5,260 bases of DNA, taken from assembly GCA_964558715.1 (NCBI GenBank), contig CAZLFD010000068.1, forward strand, positions 1-5,260, given 5' to 3'. Below are positions 3,893-5,260 of the stretch, one piece after another (position 1 is the first letter of the stretch; each line of letters starts with the position of its first letter). The DNA is from JBGSOV01 sp964558715. Lineage in GTDB: Bacteria; Patescibacteriota; Gracilibacteria; CAIRYL01; GCA-016699755. The position numbers and the translations under genes are program-made. The notes under the pieces are model-generated. The model did not search any database. It worked only from the letters and a program-made list of their open reading frames with translations, and was not told the DNA's origin.

Positions 3893-5014
3893 ATGAAAAT
3901 GGACAATATACCACCTTGGGCAATATTTCTCGGCTTTGTGCTCCTGCTTTCGGCACCGCGCTTATTTATTGTCCTGGTAATCGGATACATCATTTATCGC
4001 GTTATCAAATCTGGTACCGACGATATTGCCGGCAATGGTAAATTTGGTGATTTTGCCGACGTGATTAATCGTGAATTCGGCGATGTGTTCCAAAAGAAAA
4101 AAGACAGAGCTATCAATGTAACTCCAAAATCAAAAAAATCAAATGTTTCTTTTTCTCCTCCTAATATGACTCCCGGACAAATCTGGAAAGCTGTAATCGG
4201 TTCGATTGTCGGCCTCTTTATCTTGCTTGTTATTGTCGACGGCCTAGTTGACGTAAAACCCGGTTATGCAGCAGTAATCTTCGACCGTGGTCGCGGAGTA
4301 CTTGAAGAACCACTCACTGAAGGGCTGCATCTTAAAATCCCATTCTGGCAAGAAGCGACGCAGTTTCAAACGAAGAAGCAGGAATTTACGATGGCCGGAG
4401 AATATGCGGGAATCGATGATATTGATGCCGTGCGAGGGCGAAGTAAAGATGGGCAGGATGTTGTTATCGACGTGACGGTCACGTACCAGATATCTCCTGA
4501 AGATACGCCCTTTTTGCGCCTCCAGTTCATCAACGAAAGCGGTTACAAGTCGAACATCGTGTATCCGGCTGCGCGCTCGGTCGTCTACGATGCGATTGGT
4601 AAATTTAATGCGCTCGAGTTGATTTCGGATAAACGTACCGATTTTACCGAATTTATCGCAGACAGCTTGCAGCAGGTATATGGCGATAACAGCATCCAGT
4701 TTCGTGAGGTGTTTGTGCGCAAAATCACCTTTTCGCCAGAATTTGCTTCTGCCATTGAAGAAAAGCAGATTGCTGAACAGCGTATTAAAACTGCAGAAAA
4801 TCGTAAGCTTGAAGCCGAAGAACTGAAACAGAAGACGATTATCGAAGCTGAAGCCGAAGCGGAATCTATCAGCTTAAAAGGCGAGGCGTTGCGCGAAAAC
4901 CCTGAGGTGATCCAACTCCAGTTCGTTGAGAAAATGTCGCCGTCGATTCAATGGGGTATTTTGCCAGATGGTGCACTTCCGCTTATAGACCTAAAGACCT
5001 TGCAGAGTCAGTGA
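3893..5014 (+). CDS. SPFH/prohibitin-family membrane protein with an extra N-terminal membrane region
   Basis: Members of this family (prohibitins, HflK/HflC, stomatin) form large membrane rings that organise lipids and often control the FtsH protease. The 373 residues show a first hydrophobic region at 9-38, interrupted by SAPR; a polar, basic linker at 39-97 with KKK and KSKK clusters; a membrane helix at about 98-119 (from IWKAVIGSIVGLF); and the SPFH domain from about 120 to 287. The domain has the prohibitin hallmarks VKPGYAAVIFDRGRGV, EGLHLKIPFWQ, SKDGQDVVIDVTVTYQI and FREVFVRKITFSPEF. A charged Ala/Glu-rich coiled coil at 287-332 follows, then a C-terminal tail PSIQWGILPDGALPLIDL like that of prohibitins. 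By the positive-inside rule the basic linker is cytoplasmic and the SPFH domain is outside, as in HflK. The extra N-terminal hydrophobic region is uncommon in classic prohibitins. ATG at 3893 is the first in frame; ATG at 3899 would remove two residues. It is monocistronic, between its own promoter and terminator. I do not assign it to a named subfamily. Confidence 0.9.
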   Translation: MKMDNIPPWAIFLGFVLLLSAPRLFIVLVIGYIIYRVIKSGTDDIAGNGKFGDFADVINREFGDVFQKKKDRAINVTPKSKKSNVSFSPPNMTPGQIWKAVIGSIVGLFILLVIVDGLVDVKPGYAAVIFDRGRGVLEEPLTEGLHLKIPFWQEATQFQTKKQEFTMAGEYAGIDDIDAVRGRSKDGQDVVIDVTVTYQISPEDTPFLRLQFINESGYKSNIVYPAARSVVYDAIGKFNALELISDKRTDFTEFIADSLQQVYGDNSIQFREVFVRKITFSPEFASAIEEKQIAEQRIKTAENRKLEAEELKQKTIIEAEAEAESISLKGEALRENPEVIQLQFVEKMSPSIQWGILPDGALPLIDLKTLQSQ

Positions 5015-5058
5015 TTGAGCAATATGGTGTAATAGGTAAGCCGTAAGATAGTTGTGGA

Positions 5059-5086
5059 GGGGCGCATGATTCTGTGCCCCTTTTTT
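5059..5086 (+). terminator. Rho-independent terminator of the SPFH gene
   Basis: GGGGCGCA (5059-5066) pairs with TGTGCCCC (5073-5080) through seven Watson-Crick pairs and one G-U, with a 6-base loop TGATTC, followed directly by six T. It lies 44 bases past the SPFH stop. Confidence 0.93.
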
Positions 5087-5212
5087 GATTTACAAGTCAT
5101 TGTGTCAGATTCGTACAAATCAGAAAGCGGCTTGGTGAATGCTTTCTTTGATATACCGTAAAAACTATTGTGTACCGAATTATATTGGCGAAGGATTGAC
5201 AAATGGGGGTTA
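5087..5212. other. Intergenic DNA without a recognised gene
   Basis: No convincing reading frame on either strand. A perfect -35-like TTGACA occurs at 5196-5201, but the bases 17 downstream (AAAAGT at 5219-5224) are a poor -10, so I do not call a promoter. Confidence 0.4.
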
Positions 5213-5260
5213 ATGGAAAAAAGTGGGGTGGTTTTTAGTCGGCCCAGTTCTCCAAGAGAT
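5213..5260 (+). CDS. Possible start of a further gene (3'-truncated by the window edge)
   Basis: ATG at 5213 opens a frame to the window end, giving MEKSGVVFSRPSSPRD. GGGGG at 5205-5209 sits a few bases upstream and could loosely serve as a ribosome site, although it is not a true Shine-Dalgarno. Only 16 codons are visible, which is too few to exclude chance, and no family can be named. Confidence 0.22.
   Translation, partial: MEKSGVVFSRPSSPRD

Noticed and set aside
920..5014. Recoded TGA (glycine code of some CPR groups)
   Set aside because: No in-frame TGA occurs inside glmS, queH or the SPFH gene, glycine uses GGN throughout, and TGA closes the SPFH gene just where the prohibitin-like tail ends.
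5008..5202. A 64-codon - strand frame after the SPFH gene
   Set aside because: It spans the intrinsic terminator at 5059-5086 and its product shows no domain or plausible start context.
5196..5224. TTGACA at 5196-5201 as a promoter for the possible gene at 5213
   Set aside because: There is no acceptable -10 at 16-19 bases, and the transcript would start inside that reading frame.

Overview
This is a compact bacterial window with about average GC content. All five supported protein-coding regions (one of them partial) read on the + strand, and a single tRNA gene lies on the - strand. The genetic code looks standard: TGA, TAG and TAA all end genes here, and glycine is written with GGN codons. 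The small genes, the almost total lack of Shine-Dalgarno sequences and the mix of genes fit a streamlined lineage such as a Candidate Phyla Radiation bacterium (Peregrinibacteria or Parcubacteria-like). That assignment is an inference; no marker gene in the window proves it.

Layout: (1) positions 2-136 are the last 44 codons of an unrecognised gene whose TGA overlaps the GTG of the next gene as GTGA. (2) 133-636 encodes a 167-residue protein with a MerR/excisionase-like helix-turn-helix, a charged helical stalk and one C-terminal membrane segment, so it is a candidate membrane-tethered DNA-binding protein. (3) 637-919 is a regulatory intergenic region with a possible promoter and a long hairpin that would sit at the 5' end of the glmS transcript. 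(4) 920-2692 is glmS, the entry enzyme of amino-sugar and peptidoglycan precursor synthesis. (5) 2693-2870 is intergenic and holds hairpins and a repeat-like C-rich tract. (6) 2871-3536 is queH, the last enzyme of queuosine synthesis. (7) 3537-3892 holds tRNA-Glu(UUC) on the - strand, with a good promoter on one side and a probable terminator on the other, plus the divergent promoter of the next gene. (8) 3893-5014 encodes an SPFH/prohibitin-family membrane protein with an extra N-terminal hydrophobic region, closed by a textbook intrinsic terminator at 5059-5086. (9) 5087-5260 holds little, apart from the possible first codons of another gene at the very end.

The genes do not form one pathway. 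Each of glmS, queH and the SPFH gene appears to have its own promoter; only the first two coding regions look like an operon. No mobile element, CRISPR array or defence system is visible. The items most worth following up are the membrane-anchored helix-turn-helix protein, the leader hairpin of glmS, the two-membrane-region SPFH protein with a nearly leaderless promoter, and the long-range inverted repeat behind tRNA-Glu.
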